Origin: Cyclaneusma minus
Taxonomy: Eukaryota; Ascomycota; Leotiomycetes; Marthamycetales; Marthamycetaceae
Reading direction: 5' to 3'
Assembly: GCA_037179335.1 (NCBI GenBank)
Contig: JAKZHN010000002.1
Coordinates: forward strand, 992,001 to 1,056,000
Length of the DNA stretch: 64,000 nt
Shown here: positions 1 to 10,915 of the stretch, in pieces
How the letters are laid out: each line of letters opens with the position of its first letter
Position numbering within the stretch: position 1 is the stretch's first letter
Translations under genes and position numbers: made by a program
Notes under the pieces: generated by a model
The model's database searches: none
What the model was told of the DNA's origin: nothing
What the model saw: only the letters and a program-made list of their open reading frames with translations

Positions 1-860
1 GTTGCAAATCTGTCCCTACAGATTCCTCTTCGTACTGAATCTTTCTGGTCGTTCTCTTTCTGCTACGACGGTTAGCGTGTCGAACGACAGTGGAACGATG
101 TAACGGCAGTAGCAAGATTTTGAGGCAACGAAGGCATGGGTTTGTGACAGTTCCCTATTAGAGCAAAACCAGCAGACTTCTCAGGCCTTCTGGGTATAAA
201 TAGACCTTCATCCATGGGATCTTTACAATCCAGAAAGAGTTCTCGTTCTGATTGTCTGACATCCTTCAATAACTATTGCTGATGCTGTGTCATCTGGGCA
301 GCTTGCTGTGGCTAGAAATTTCGAGCTGAGCCATTTCATTTTCTACCTTACCGAAAATGAAAGCAGATGCTTTCTGGTCTTTGCCGCCTTCTCTTAGTCT
401 ACCTTCGTAAAGCTCATGACGGTGAATACATCAACCGACAGTGGATATCAAAGTGACAGCAGCGACACTTGAAGATGCTGCGATTATTGTGATCTTGAAG
501 GTGGGCACCTGAAAAAAGTACCCTTTTCGGGTACAAATAGACCCTCATTCACGGGCTAATTGTGTCAAGGATTCACCATTGAAGGATGGAAGTCACGCTG
601 TAGTTGGTAAAACATCCAGGTAAAATGCTATGGCCAGAGATCTCGAAGGCTATGTTTGTGTGTAAAGTGAGAGCAGGGCTTCTCCGATGTGCGCTGATTT
701 TCGCTAATAATAACTTGTCCTAGCCTCTTTCCTAACAAACACGACGGTAGGCGTAATAAGCGACAATGGGAATCGGAGCAGCAGCAGCAGCAGCAAGAGT
801 TCAAAATGGTGAAAGTTTCCCAATTTTGTAGGGCAGTTAAACTTTAAAGGACTGCTTTTG
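1..860. repeat. Degenerate direct repeats, about 340 bp period
   Basis: Three related stretches recur near 66-115, 418-470 and 738-800, each with a variant of ACGACGGTnnGCGT...CGACAnTGG...GCAGnAGCAAGA. A second shared block, GGGTAnAAATAGACCnTCAT, occurs at about 193-212 and 531-550. The copies have drifted strongly and no open frame spans them. The third copy contains a CAG/AGC microsatellite at about 779-797. They look like remnants of an old tandem duplication; no function is visible. Confidence 0.5.
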
Positions 861-2683
861 GGACCTGCCACAACGCAACTCCTCCAATATTTGGGTTAGG
901 CAAACTTACATGTGAAGGAAAAACCATAATCCTGTGTGCCATAATGGCGATGTCAATGTCATTCCTCGGACTTTAACTTGTGCACACCAATTCACATGCC
1001 AACAACACACAAAGATGGTTGGACTTTGTTCACAGTCTCGGGAGAGACAGCTCAACATCGGTGGACCCCAGCAGAGTTGTAGTGTCTATAGCCAAAGCTT
1101 CCTCCTCAGCTCTCTGCCCTCTTTGTCTAGCATACGCTATGTCGACGGCTGGGATGGCAAAGGCGGGAATAGCCGCAGGCAAGTGGGCAGGGAGAGCGCC
1201 TAGGGATTGATGCATTTGCTGGAGTGGAGTGAGGGTGAGGTGAGAGGTGAAGTCAAGCTTTGAACTACAGAATTCTGCCACCGTTTGCTAGATTCGGCAT
1301 AGCGCCAATAGTAAGAATCTGAGGCTATCTCCACTTGCACCACAACCTTAGCATCTCTGCCCAACTAGTGTCTCACAAACCACAAAACAGTATGGCATAG
1401 CAACGTGCAGTCTCTTTTGGAACCGGGTCTGGTGTTGCGATAGAACAAGTCGTTGCTGACTCGGATACACGAAGCTGTCCAAATGCTCCAGGAAGATCCT
1501 CAAGTTTCGACTTTCAAGTTCACCTAGATCTGCAAACATGGGCACTTGACACACTCTTCCGGAATTCGGAATAAAGACCGAAAGTCAATTCATTTCGTGG
1601 GCCGTGGGGAACATGAAGCGGGGGCAGTTGTGAGGTCCGATTCAGACCTCACAGCTCCGTCTGAATCGCCGTTTGCCAAATCCCGACAGGAGGTTGACAA
1701 CGTGCAACTTTAACCAACAGCACCGACAAACAACAACAGCTCGAAACGCCAACAAACCTCAAGCTGCCGACTAAGGTAAATCTTGAGACTCATTGTGCTT
1801 CCATCTCAGATGGACTGGTTCCCCCAAACGCAGAATGTATTTGCTAACTCTCTTAGACCACTATGGCAACTAACCAGCCACGACTTCTTCGCCTGCTACG
1901 TACGCACCTGCAGACTACGAGAACGTCGGGAGCTGGGCTCGCCGCTACGTATGCCATTTATGTCAAGTACTAGAGTCTGTCGTCAGCTGCCAGAAGGGAT
2001 GATGATCGAGGGAATGGAAGATTTTGGTCACGCAAGTTTGGTATCTTGCTGGAGCCTAAAAGTTATTACGAAATGTGATTTGGTTGTTTTTGAGTCTGCC
2101 GGATCCATCTACAACATTCTTTGCCCCTAGCTGGGTCTTTTGTATGATATTGAAATCGATTGATTACTTGTCTCACACAAATGAAATGTGGCACTCTGAC
2201 TCGAGTCATGTAAAGGTTTGAAACTGAGCATAGAGAGAATGCTTGATAGCAAGCATTGAGACGGTGGGAAAAATACTTTCGAACACGTATTCTACCTACC
2301 TCCTGGTTGGTTTGATGGCCCTGGATCTAGGCCGGCCCAATTCGGTTAGCTCTCAGCCGACTAGCGGCTAGTAAAACTCGGGACAGTTGCGCTAGAAAGG
2401 CCCCAATTTCGCTCATGATATGCAGGAGTAATAATTTCACATAGCATGAAAAATCGCACAGTGATCGAGTTCTACTAGGAAAGAACATCTACACCTGGGC
2501 GACAGAGAACCGCATCAAGTGAAGAAAGCCATCTCCTATTCCCATTACTCTACAAAATGAAGCCACAAAGGGAGCTGCAATTCACCGTAGCCCCCTCTCA
2601 CGAACCGCCTTCTGCCGAATTCCTCTTGTCCCACCTCCCATATCAGAACCCCAACAAGCCATCCCCAATAACCCAACCTTCAC
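861..2683. other. No recognisable gene
   Basis: Base composition is ordinary. The open frames here are short, overlap one another on both strands, and show neither a domain nor a convincing intron-exon pattern. The longest, 1783-2130 on the plus strand (115 codons), has no recognisable motif and is probably chance. Confidence 0.4.
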
Positions 2684-2723
2684 TTAGGCCGCAATAGGCT
2701 GCCGCATTGAAAGCGGATTAGCC

Positions 2724-3542
2724 CTAGTGGTTGTCTCGTTCGTGGCGCTTCCTATCCTTCTTCTGGACGTAGGCTTTGGGGCAGTTGTGAAATCTGCATG
2801 GCCAACGGCCATTGGCGTTTCGGACCTCGTTTGCGTTCTCCGGAAAAGGTGCAATCTGGGGAGCAGCTGGTGGCGCAACAGCGGAAGAGACGGACGGAGG
2901 AAGTGTAGTACTGATGGAAGCTGGGAGCGCAATTGCACCGACAGAGGTAGCTGCTGGAGTCTTATCAGCTGCCGATGTGGGGAAACCAGCGTTTGCGTCT
3001 TCGGAGGAGCGGATCGATGGCATTTTGGGGACCGTAGAAAGCATCGGTGATGGTCGTGGCAGCACAGCTCCATCAATCTCGTCCTTGGTACTATGGTGGA
3101 GAGGTGCAGGGTAGGCAAGAGGTCGAGAAGCGTTTCGGCTAGATCCTGGAAGATTGTTGACGATTGTGGGCTCACGACGAGTAGTAGCTTGGGCCTGGGA
3201 GGCAGATGGGTGGGTCTCGTTGCTTGTCGGAGTAGTAATCTCGTGATGGAGCGAAGCTTCGTTCTGTGAGGATCGGGTGCGCTTGGCAACTGGCTGATCT
3301 CCAATGTTCTCTGACAATCTTTGGCGTTTGGTAGCTCCATGAGACGTCGGATGAGCTGTGTTGGAAGCTCCAGCATTCATTCTTGGAGGTGCCCTTCGAC
3401 GGATCTCGGCCAATTCATCGGTCGCAGGCTCGCGACGTTTGGAGTCGTTGGTAAGCTTGTCAAGATGGGGGAATGTGGCTGGGTAAGGAATGATATCAGC
3501 GGGCAGACGAGGCACGACGCCGTCGTTGGCGTCGGCCATCAT
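2724..3542 (-). CDS. P1: low-complexity protein with C-terminal C2H2-type finger, apparently intact
   Basis: Single open frame of 272 residues starting at the ATG at 3540-3542. The first 240 residues are rich in Ser, Pro, Thr and Ala with basic clusters such as KRQR near residue 73 and AKRTRSS near 87, which could be nuclear localisation signals. The extreme C terminus is a finger: C-x4-C-x12-H-x4-H, with RWPCR before it and KDRKRHER inside it; the last His is the final residue. It is the outermost member of a five-gene tandem array on this strand (with those at 4.5, 5.5, 7.3 and 9.3 kb) and the least similar outside the finger. A nucleic-acid-binding role is inferred from the finger only. 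No specific family is recognised. A TATA-like stretch (tttttatatataag) lies upstream near 3785. Confidence 0.65.
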   Translation of the reverse strand: MMADANDGVVPRLPADIIPYPATFPHLDKLTNDSKRREPATDELAEIRRRAPPRMNAGASNTAHPTSHGATKRQRLSENIGDQPVAKRTRSSQNEASLHHEITTPTSNETHPSASQAQATTRREPTIVNNLPGSSRNASRPLAYPAPLHHSTKDEIDGAVLPRPSPMLSTVPKMPSIRSSEDANAGFPTSAADKTPAATSVGAIALPASISTTLPPSVSSAVAPPAAPQIAPFPENANEVRNANGRWPCRFHNCPKAYVQKKDRKRHERDNH

Positions 3543-4542
3543 CTAGAGAAGAGTGCGGCAGGGAATTCCATCGCGGATGCTGTGGCGCGCAGAGTCGTAA
3601 GGAATTTTGGACATGTTGGCGCGGTTTTGCAGCAAGTTGCTGAACGCAGAAATCGAGACTCTTGTTGTGGTTTTTAATGCAACTGTTGTTCCGGTATGAG
3701 CGCAGAGCGGATGGCTGGCAGTCGGTACAGGAGTAGTTGTGTTTGGAAAAGAATGGGAGGAAATTGGAGGAAAATAACGCCGGCCTTTTTATATATAAGC
3801 GCTAGCGGATCGCCACAAAATGTGATATGGCAGTTTTGACTATTCACTAAACTTGGAACCGCTTAATAATTAGCGGAGCTTAAGGCTATTCGTCAGCCTG
3901 GCGGTGACGGCTATCCTTAACCAGAGACTCTGCTAGGAGGACCCTGGCTTCCAATCTGTGCATTAGATTGTCCTTTGTTTGGATCGTTAGTAGGTGGAGA
4001 GTTGATTGTATCCGGGCTGGTAAGACCGTACGGAGCCCATATTTTCAGTGTCTTCTTGGCCGTGGGGCCTGTTCGGTTGCGAGGTGGACATTATTCTTGC
4101 AGATGCTCGTTCGACGATAAGTGTCGCGGTTCGAGGAGGAGATTCCGCAAGACTACCCTGCGCTGGAGGAAGAGGATTGGGGTGCAAGCAAGAATTGGGA
4201 CGTGCCATCTTGGTAAACGCACAAGTCAAACAGATCACGCAAATTTTCAGCGTTAAAGCAGCGAGAGAAAAAACAAACAAGTCCCGGCAGCAAGTCCAGC
4301 CAACGCTTACTATCATATATCTAAATTGCCCAATCACAATTCAGAGTATGCCTACGCAAAGAACGGTTTAATGATAATGTATTGGGCATCTAGCTGTCGA
4401 GGAGAAGCTCAGAAGAATTGCTACGATGTCTAGCAGGGTCTCCATGCTGTTTAACGACCAAGTCACTAATTTCCCAAGCTTTCCACCGGCGTGCTCTAAA
4501 GGCCGCTTAAATCCCAGCTCTCCTGGCTGTCATCTGGTAGCC
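3543..4542. other. Spacer between P1 and P2
   Basis: It contains the presumptive upstream region of P1, including the TATA-like sequence at about 3785-3798. The overlapping frames between 3975 and 4371 on both strands show no domain and look like chance. Confidence 0.35.
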
Positions 4543-4971
4543 TTAGACGAGATGGGCTCCACGGTCGTACCTCTCATGTCTCCTTCGGTCTTTGTTGTTT
4601 GCGTAGCTCTTGGAGCAGCCCGAGTATCTGTATTCCCAGCGGTTGCTGGAATTGGGACCCTCGTTGGGGTGAGTCAGAAACGGATAAGGTGAGCCGGCGG
4701 GGGCAATGATCGCGGAAGCAATGGGCCGCAAATAGCTCTCTGCGTTCAGTTTCTCGACAGCAGTGGCGGGCCTAGCGTTCCGGATCCTCTCATTACTATC
4801 TTCCACCGTTATGTACCAACCCCGGCCTTTCGCGTAGGACCGAGGAGGTAAACCCCAAAGATGCTTGTATAGACTGTCATCATCCGAATCGTCCGTATCT
4901 GCACCGATGTGGGAGGAAGACTGATCTTCTCGGTTCGTCCTATGTGCATGAGACTCGTTGGTTGTGTTCAT
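4543..4971 (-). CDS. P2: short finger-family paralogue lacking the first Cys ligand
   Basis: Open frame of 142 residues from the ATG at 4969-4971. The C-terminal 55 residues match P3-P5: an Ala-Ile-rich segment followed by GSPYPF, PNSSNRW and then the finger with KDRRRHERYD. The first Cys of the finger is Tyr here (the WECRY of the family reads WEYRY), because the codon is TAC rather than TGC. The second Cys and the His residues remain, so the metal site is probably broken. The N-terminal 85 residues are unlike the paralogues and acidic (a DDSDDD run near residue 28). The TGC to TAC change is a TpG to TpA transition, the type RIP makes. It could be a functional derivative or a decaying copy; expression is unknown. 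Confidence 0.5.
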   Translation of the reverse strand: MNTTNESHAHRTNREDQSSSHIGADTDDSDDDSLYKHLWGLPPRSYAKGRGWYITVEDSNERIRNARPATAVEKLNAESYLRPIASAIIAPAGSPYPFLTHPNEGPNSSNRWEYRYSGCSKSYANNKDRRRHERYDRGAHLV

Positions 4972-5493
4972 GATCGAGGTATCGAAGATAGGATCATTGG
5001 GAGGCTAGTCTGTATTGGAGGTACTACCTGCTGCTAATGTCAACCCCTTGGTAGATGGAGTGGTAGCTTGATATGAGCCGAGCGGAATGTCTTGAAGATC
5101 CGCAGAACTACGCTATAGTGGAGGGACAGAATGTGGATGTAAACAAAAGTGGAATTGTCATGTCAAAGAAGGGCGCAGCAGCTCCACGGATTGGGCGATT
5201 CTTTAGCATGTGAAGCCCAAAATATCAGGAAATAAACAAAAAGGTCCGGGAGAATATCCACCAGTGGTTCGCTATTGTCATCTAGGAAGAATATGCACGC
5301 AAGGAGTAAATCAAACCAGTGTTATTCTCTCAGATGCCGAAATAGTACCACAAGAAAGTATCGACTCTTCCGATTTCTTTCATTGCCGCAGTCCCATTTT
5401 TCACATTTCTAGCTAGAGCACCAGCCAAATGCGAAGGTTCTCGGTACCGCCTTTTCTCCACTACCTTCCCGACGTATCTATGAGTTGCACGCC

Positions 5494-6575
5494 TTACACT
5501 AGATGGCAGTGGCGATCATACCTCTCGTGCCTTCGACGGTCTTTGTTCTGTAAGTAGCTCTTGGCACAGCCCTCGTACCTGCACTCCCGGCGGTTGCTGG
5601 AATTGGGTTGTTCACTTGGGTTATTGACGAACGGATAGTCTGAGCCCTCGGGGGAATCGATTGCAGAAGGGACTGGCTGCATCATTGTGAGACCGGAGGA
5701 GCTACCAGTGGGCTGCGTAGAAGTGTTGGGAACCGTGGGAACCGTGGGAGCCGTGGGACCCAGGAGGGGGCTTGAGGGGACGGGAGAGCTGGTGGCCATG
5801 GGGGAGCTTGAGAATTCCGTAGAGGCTTCCTCGAGAGCGCTTGCACGAATAGAGACCTCAAGTTCGAAAGCGGTAGCAAGAGACGCGGCGAGTCCACCAA
5901 ATACCAACATTCCGGACGTGGGAGAAAAAGATAGAGCAGCAGGAGGATAGATGGCGACCTTTTCAGGGAGAGGTCGACGGTTATTGGCGAGAGCAGTGGC
6001 TGTGGCGACCATTTGACTGCGCTGGCCATCAGCGCGAACCGGAGGAGTCGATGAAGTACCGGGGGCATCAGGGCCATGCTTGAGCTAGCGGAAGGGATTG
6101 CGTCGATTTGTGATGCTGTCGGCTTGTCGCCGGTCTTGTGATGGCCAGGTAGATTCTCCTTCGAGACTCGGGTGCGCTTTGTCTGCGCTTGTTGATTTTC
6201 GATATTCTCTCCGGCGCGCTTTTCTCCTGTAGTTCTAGCATTCGATTCGTTAGTATTTGCACTTTTGCAGTAGCGGGGCGAAGCTTGGTATTCTTACTGC
6301 GCAATCTGCAAAGCCGTCTCGTCCATACGAGGAACGACAGAGGGATCATCTTCGTTCGAGGGCGAGGGACTGGATCCATCCATGCTACTATGGTTGAAGA
6401 GGTCGTCGGCGGTGTTAGGGACCATGACGGCGGGGGCGGGGAGAGGACTGGAGGAGCTTGTCGGGGCTGGCCTGTTTCTGGGGTGGCATTGCCAGTGGCA
6501 GGATCTTTGGTGGAGGATATTGTTACCACGATACCTGAGGCGGATAGATCGTGTGGTATGAATCACGGAAGCCAA
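5494..6575 (-). pseudogene. P3: finger-family paralogue broken by a one-base frameshift
   Basis: Two exons are visible. Exon 1 ends at 6298 before a GTAAG donor. The intron (6235-6297) has ACTAACGA as a branch site and ends in CTAG. Exon 2 starts at 6234. Exon 2 first reads in one frame (GEKRAGEN...KRTRVSKEN, matching the P4 and P5 N termini) and then must shift to another near 6058-6064 to reach the conserved DGQRSQ, ANNRRPLPEKVAIYPP and finger segments. The break coincides with a run of five C on the coding strand; one extra C would restore the paralogue frame. The finger itself is intact (C-x4-C-x12-H-x5-H). The N-terminal start is uncertain: ATGs at 6575, 6425 and later are all in frame. 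It may be a real mutation or a homopolymer sequence error. Confidence 0.6.
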
Positions 6576-6589
6576 TGGTTACGTCGCAG

Positions 6590-7200
6590 AAAGAGGCGGA
6601 GAACAGAAGCGCAGTCTCAAGAGCACTTCAGTGCAATACATTTTCGAAGCCCACTAGACAGTGTAAGTAAGCGAGAGCCGCGGGCGGGAAATAAAGTGGG
6701 TTAGTGTCTGAACTTGTGGAAGTAGAAACATTTTTGTCGAGACGCCGGGCTTTTGCCAAGGCCTAGGACCGGTATTGTGAGGATTACTCGATGATTCAGA
6801 CATTTGGGGTAGATCGGGTAGATCAAACTGATGAAAGATGGAAGAGGCCTTCTCTTGCCGTAATACCTAGATTTCTATATTGAAAACCTAATTAGCTGCC
6901 ACTTCTGGTCCGTATGATTCCAAGTAGGTGGATATATAGTAGTATATTAATGATTCTAACACTTTTGACTTGAGACTGCAATCAAGGGACACAAGCTTGT
7001 TGATCCTGCATCACTCGCAACTTTGAGCAGGTAAGTATTAAAAGGCTTTGCAAAGTTCCTTGCTAACAAATGTATCGGCAAAGGAGGATCTTGACTGGGA
7101 GCACCAGGAATTCATCCATATCATCCCCACCACCTTTACTGAACGTAAGTCAACCCGCCTTGCAAAACCAAGTCAAAGCCCGACCGTACCCACTATTTAA
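6590..7200. repeat. Duplicated upstream segment, copy 1 (partner at 10.2-10.8 kb)
   Basis: This stretch upstream of P3 matches, in the same orientation, the stretch upstream of P5 at about 10,190-10,790. Shared landmarks are CTAACAAATGTATCGGCAAAGG (the other copy: CTAACAAATATATCGGTAAAGG), CTTGACTGGGAGCACCAG (CTTGACTGGGAAAACCAG) and GTATCATCCCC-type sequence before TTTACTGAA. Most differences appear to be transitions. It shows that P3 and P5 arose by a segmental duplication including flanking DNA. On the plus strand it contains a GTAAGT...CTAAC...AAAG intron-like stretch (7031-7084) followed by a short conserved frame (LDWEH...IIPTTFTE), possibly a remnant of another gene. Confidence 0.6.
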
Positions 7201-7348
7201 TAGCAGCAGCATCTGGGTACCTCATCGCCCAATACACCCCAACTCCTCCCCAAAGAATCAATGTAAACTTCTGAAAGACCCATTGCCCGCCATCTCCTTG
7301 CGCTACCCATTGAATCACCATGTCGATCATATAGCCGCCTTGAAAGCC

Positions 7349-8104
7349 CTAGACCATATGGTAATTCACATCATATCGCTCGTGACGTCTGCGGTCCTTA
7401 TTATTTGCATAGCTTTTGGAACAACCTTGGTAACGACAAGGCCATCGGTTGCTAGAATTAGATCGCTCGTTGGGATCATTTTCAAATGGGTAAACCGAGC
7501 CAGCAGGGGAGACAATCGCCCAAGTGACGGGCTGCATAACAGCACGGGTAGCGGGCGGGGCAGAAGTATTTGTGGCCGCCTCAAGAGCGCGTATATGATC
7601 CTCGAGCTTAAATGCGGTCGCGAGTGCTGCGGCCAGGCCACCAAACACCAGTATGCCTGGCGGAGCGACGTATGCAGTGGCGGGAGGATAGATTGCGACC
7701 TTTGCGGGAAGAGGACGGCGATTATTGGCTAAAGCTGTAGCAGTAGCTACAAGCTGGCTTCGCTGGCCATCGGCACGGGTCGGAGGATTGGGTTGAGTCG
7801 CAGAAATTGGAGTGCTAGTACAGCCAGGGGCAGAGCTTGGGAGAATGGTAGGGCTTGATAGCAGCTCGGTGGCGGAATTCGTTCTGGAGATTCGGGGTTT
7901 CTTTGCGCGAGGCTGCTCTTCGCCTTCCTCGGCGGACCTCTTTTGCTCGGTAGCCGGTCTAGCATTGAACTCATTAGTGGTTGTAACAGCATGGAGCGCG
8001 GCTTGGTGGTCTTACCGGTCCTTCGCGCGAGCGGACTCGTCGTTCATGGCTGTTGTGGGACTGTTGATGGCAGACTTGTGTGAAGAGGAGTGCTGTAGTG
8101 ACAT
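7349..8104 (-). CDS. P4: finger-family protein, two exons, apparently intact
   Basis: Join of exon 1 (8016-8104, start ATG at 8102-8104) and exon 2 (7349-7958). The 57-base intron has a GTAAG donor, CACTAATGA branch region and CTAG acceptor. The product is 232 residues. In order: Ser-rich start, a basic motif AKKPRISR near residues 53-60, a Pro/Ser linker, the conserved block DGQRSQLVATATALANNRRP, then AIYPP, FGGLAAALATAF and a short helical LEDHIRALEAA, a second linker with PAGSVYPF, and the terminal finger C-x4-C-x12-H-x7-H with KDRRRHERYD. The FGGLAAALA-LEDHIRALEAA segment could form an amphipathic helix for self-association; that is inference. It is the best reference copy for P3 and P5. 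The function is unknown. Confidence 0.68.
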
Positions 8105-9326
8105 TGTTGGCTTGTACCGGTCTTGTGTGAAGAGCAGGTATTGCGCCTTTAGAAAGACTGCAGTTACGCCTTAAAAGGAAGAGACGCGAAAAGGATTGTG
8201 TGGAAGTGAAGACTCCGATGTAATGTTTTGAAGAGCTGCGCTAGCCGATGTAGTTAGGCAAGGCTATTCGAAGCGAGCGGAGATCAAGTGGGCATAATTT
8301 GAATTTATTTATGTTTACCAGTCTCCAGATATATAAATTGTATTTAAATTTCATTATTCGCAATTATCGCCCGTCCCTTTCATTATGATGTGAGTTGCAA
8401 TTGCGTACGCAGTATTAGGGGTACTGAACGAAGTGTTCATTGTGACTAGAAGGTAGGCGGGGGGAGTTATGGAATAGCCCTATAAGTAATCCCTAGGGCC
8501 ATACTGCTGCTCAGGGCATAGTCCCTCAAGCATTCGGTCTGTGCCTTTGGTAATTCCTACCGGTGTTAATCACGTTGTTGAACACTTCTTTCCGACTTCT
8601 AATCAAAGCACCAATTTGGAAATTTCAATGCACCTATCTCGCTATGATACGGACTACTTAGAAATCTCGTCGCCCCGATGAAACCATCAATCGTTCACGA
8701 TTCCTCCTTCTTTTTCTCATGTCCGAACCAAGGAAACGTGGTGTGTCGTGCCGTGGTGGGGGAATAAGACCTTGTCCATCCAGGGGGGGATTGGATTGCA
8801 CGATGTAGATCAGTCTGGGAGCATCGGAGCAATCCGGGGCTGGTGGTGCGATTGAGTACTGAGCTTGGTGGCTCGTAATGCAGGGATGAGTCGCGATTTC
8901 GAGGCTCGTATCTCATGCTGACCAAGGAAATCGTGATGTATTGTGCTGTGAAGGATTGACCGTAGTCGGGGGGAGGCGGAAAGGTAAACAAGACAATCTG
9001 GAGTGTCTGCTTTTCGGGGCCGGTGGAGGGATTGGGGGATGGAGCATCGTGGCTCATCATGATGATTTCTTTTTGGTTTTGTTGATTTTCTTGGTGTTGT
9101 CTTTGTGGCTTGATGATGTTTTCGCCGTGGCAGGCGTCGGGTTCCGGACGCTGAGCGGTAGAAGGTCTTCGTTCCATGACAGCTTCTGGATTTGAAGAAC
9201 TGTGCAGACCGAAGGGCCGTTCAGAAAGACGTAGGAAGATAAGCCGTGTTTCTTGTGGTTTCTGCAGACTGCCTTGACTGGTCGAAGGAATCATGGACCG
9301 TCAGGCATATTGCTATCCCAACAACT
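8105..9326. other. Spacer between P4 and P5
   Basis: About 8160-8290 resembles the 5' flanks of P3 and P5 (gatgtaatgttttgaag followed by a gcgctag motif), so the duplication included some upstream sequence. A minus-strand frame of 199 codons at 8695-9294 (ATG at 9292-9294) is rich in Pro, Ser and Thr without any recognised domain; it may be chance or an unrecognised small gene. Confidence 0.35.
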
Positions 9327-10124
9327 CTAGATCATGTGGGATGCAGTGTCGTATCTCTCATGCCGTCTTCGATCCCTGTGGTTGGCATAACTCCTGTGAC
9401 AACCATTATACCGACAGGTCTAGCGGTTGCTAGAGTTGGGTTGCTCAGTGGGATCGGTCACGAAAGGATAGAGCGAGCCAGGAGGGGAAATGATAGCGGA
9501 GGTGACAGGTTGCATCATAGCAGGGGCTGCAGGGGGGGCAGAAGAAGAAACTGTGACGAGTGGGAGAGCATGAACCGAGGCGGCAGCTGCCTCGAGGGCA
9601 ACAACATGATCTTCCATCTCGAAGGCGTCGGCAAGGGCTGCAGCAAGACCGCCAAAGATGAGCATTCCGGATGGGGCGACATATGCGGTTCCAGGTGGGT
9701 AAACGGCAACTTTGACGGGCAGAGGGCGGCGCATGTTCGCGAAAGCTGTAGCTGTGGCTACCAGCTGGCTGCGCTGGCCATCATCGCGGGCCGGAGGATT
9801 CGGATGAGTCTCAAATTTCGGCGAAATTGCAGAGCTTGACGGGTTGGCGGAGGAATCGCTTTGTGAGACTCGTGGCTTCTTCGCATGGACGTTCTCGTCG
9901 GCTTTCTCAGCAGATCGTTTCTGTCCAGTTGCCGCTTTGGACATTGATCTGGTATTAAAGTCGTTAGTATTTGTAGCAGCGTGGAGCGCAGCTTGGTGTC
10001 CTTACCGGGTAACTGTGGGGGCGTATTGGTTCATACTGCCAGAAGATGTCTGTTTCTGGCTCGGTAGCTGAGCGTTTGAGGATCCAGTGGCACGATGGTG
10101 CGGAGAAGAGGGTTTGGAAGACAT
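9327..10124 (-). pseudogene. P5: finger-family paralogue with a stop codon just before the finger
   Basis: Exon 1 is 10006-10124 (ATG at 10122-10124). The intron, 9949-10005, has a GTAAGG donor, ATACTAACGAC branch site and ACCAG acceptor. Exon 2 starts at 9948. The frame stays open for 215 residues and aligns throughout with P4 (KKPRVSQ, DGQRSQLVATATAF, YPPGTAYVAPSGML, FGGLAAALADAFEMEDH, GSLYPF, PNSSNR). It then meets TAG at 9420-9422, where P2 and P4 have TGG (Trp). Past the stop the same frame continues for 30 more codons and encodes a full finger (TCRYNGC, then RDRRRHERYD, ending in HMI), terminating at TAG 9327-9329. The product is therefore either a fingerless 215-residue protein, a readthrough protein of about 246 residues, or nothing. 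The change TGG to TAG is a CpA to TpA event on the other strand. Confidence 0.65.
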
Positions 10125-10189
10125 CGTTGGAGCGGATCTCCTTTGGCCAAGTCGAGTGATATCTTGCTGTATTGTGCTCTAGCAGGACT

Positions 10190-10790
10190 TGAGCTACGCC
10201 GCAGAAAGAAGAGGCGCAAAAGAGAAACTTCGCGGACGGAAGATTTCGATGCAATGTTTTTATTGAAGCGCGCTAGGCAAGAAATTGGGCGAGAGCATTT
10301 GAGGTGAGCGGAGCATAAAATCGGTTACTGTATAGCTCCTGTCGAGGCCTGCGACCGCTGTCGCAAGCATTAGCAGATGATTCCGACAACCCTGGTAGAT
10401 CGGCTAGACTAGAAACTAAATCTGAAGAGATGAAAGGGGAAGAAGCATTCTTTCTCCGTAATATCTAGATTCCTATAATGAAGGATAGCTGCGAGTTCTA
10501 GTCCACATCATTCCGAACGAATGGATACATTGTAGTGCGTTATTATGCTTTTTAACATGATATTGGGAGCAGAGTGCCTGGCCCGCCTTGTGGTTTTTGC
10601 ATCACTTGCAACTTCAAGCAGCTGGGTATTAGCAAGCCTCTTCAATCTCTTTGCTAACAAATATATCGGTAAAGGGGCAAAGGGGGCACCTTGACTGGGA
10701 AAACCAGCAGCCCCGTCGTATCATCCCCATTACTTTTACCGAAGTCAAAATCCGCCTTACGAATCAAAGTCGAAGCCCATCATTATCAAC
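10190..10790. repeat. Duplicated upstream segment, copy 2 (partner at 6.6-7.2 kb)
   Basis: This is a direct-orientation partner of 6590-7200, lying upstream of P5. The matching words include gttTTGCATCACTTGCAACTT, CTAACAAATATATCGGTAAAGG and CTTGACTGGGAAAACCAG. The conserved short plus-strand frame persists here (LDWEN...IIPITFTE), although the donor-like GTAAGT after it in copy 1 reads GTCAAA in this copy. Confidence 0.6.
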
Positions 10791-10915
10791 TACCTACCTG
10801 TCCAGCAGCCGCATCAAAGTGCCTGTACACCAAAGAGACCCAAGCCTCTCAAGACTTCCACCCATCAACATCCCCCCCCCTTCCCGCAGACCCTCTTTAT
10901 TACTCCCTCGAATTC

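Noticed and set aside
2727..3376. Opposite-strand and alternative frames over P1
   Set aside because: They lack motifs, whereas the P1 frame ends in a conserved finger.
8695..9294. 199-codon minus-strand frame between P4 and P5
   Set aside because: Low-complexity composition, no finger and no similarity to the neighbours; left as spacer.
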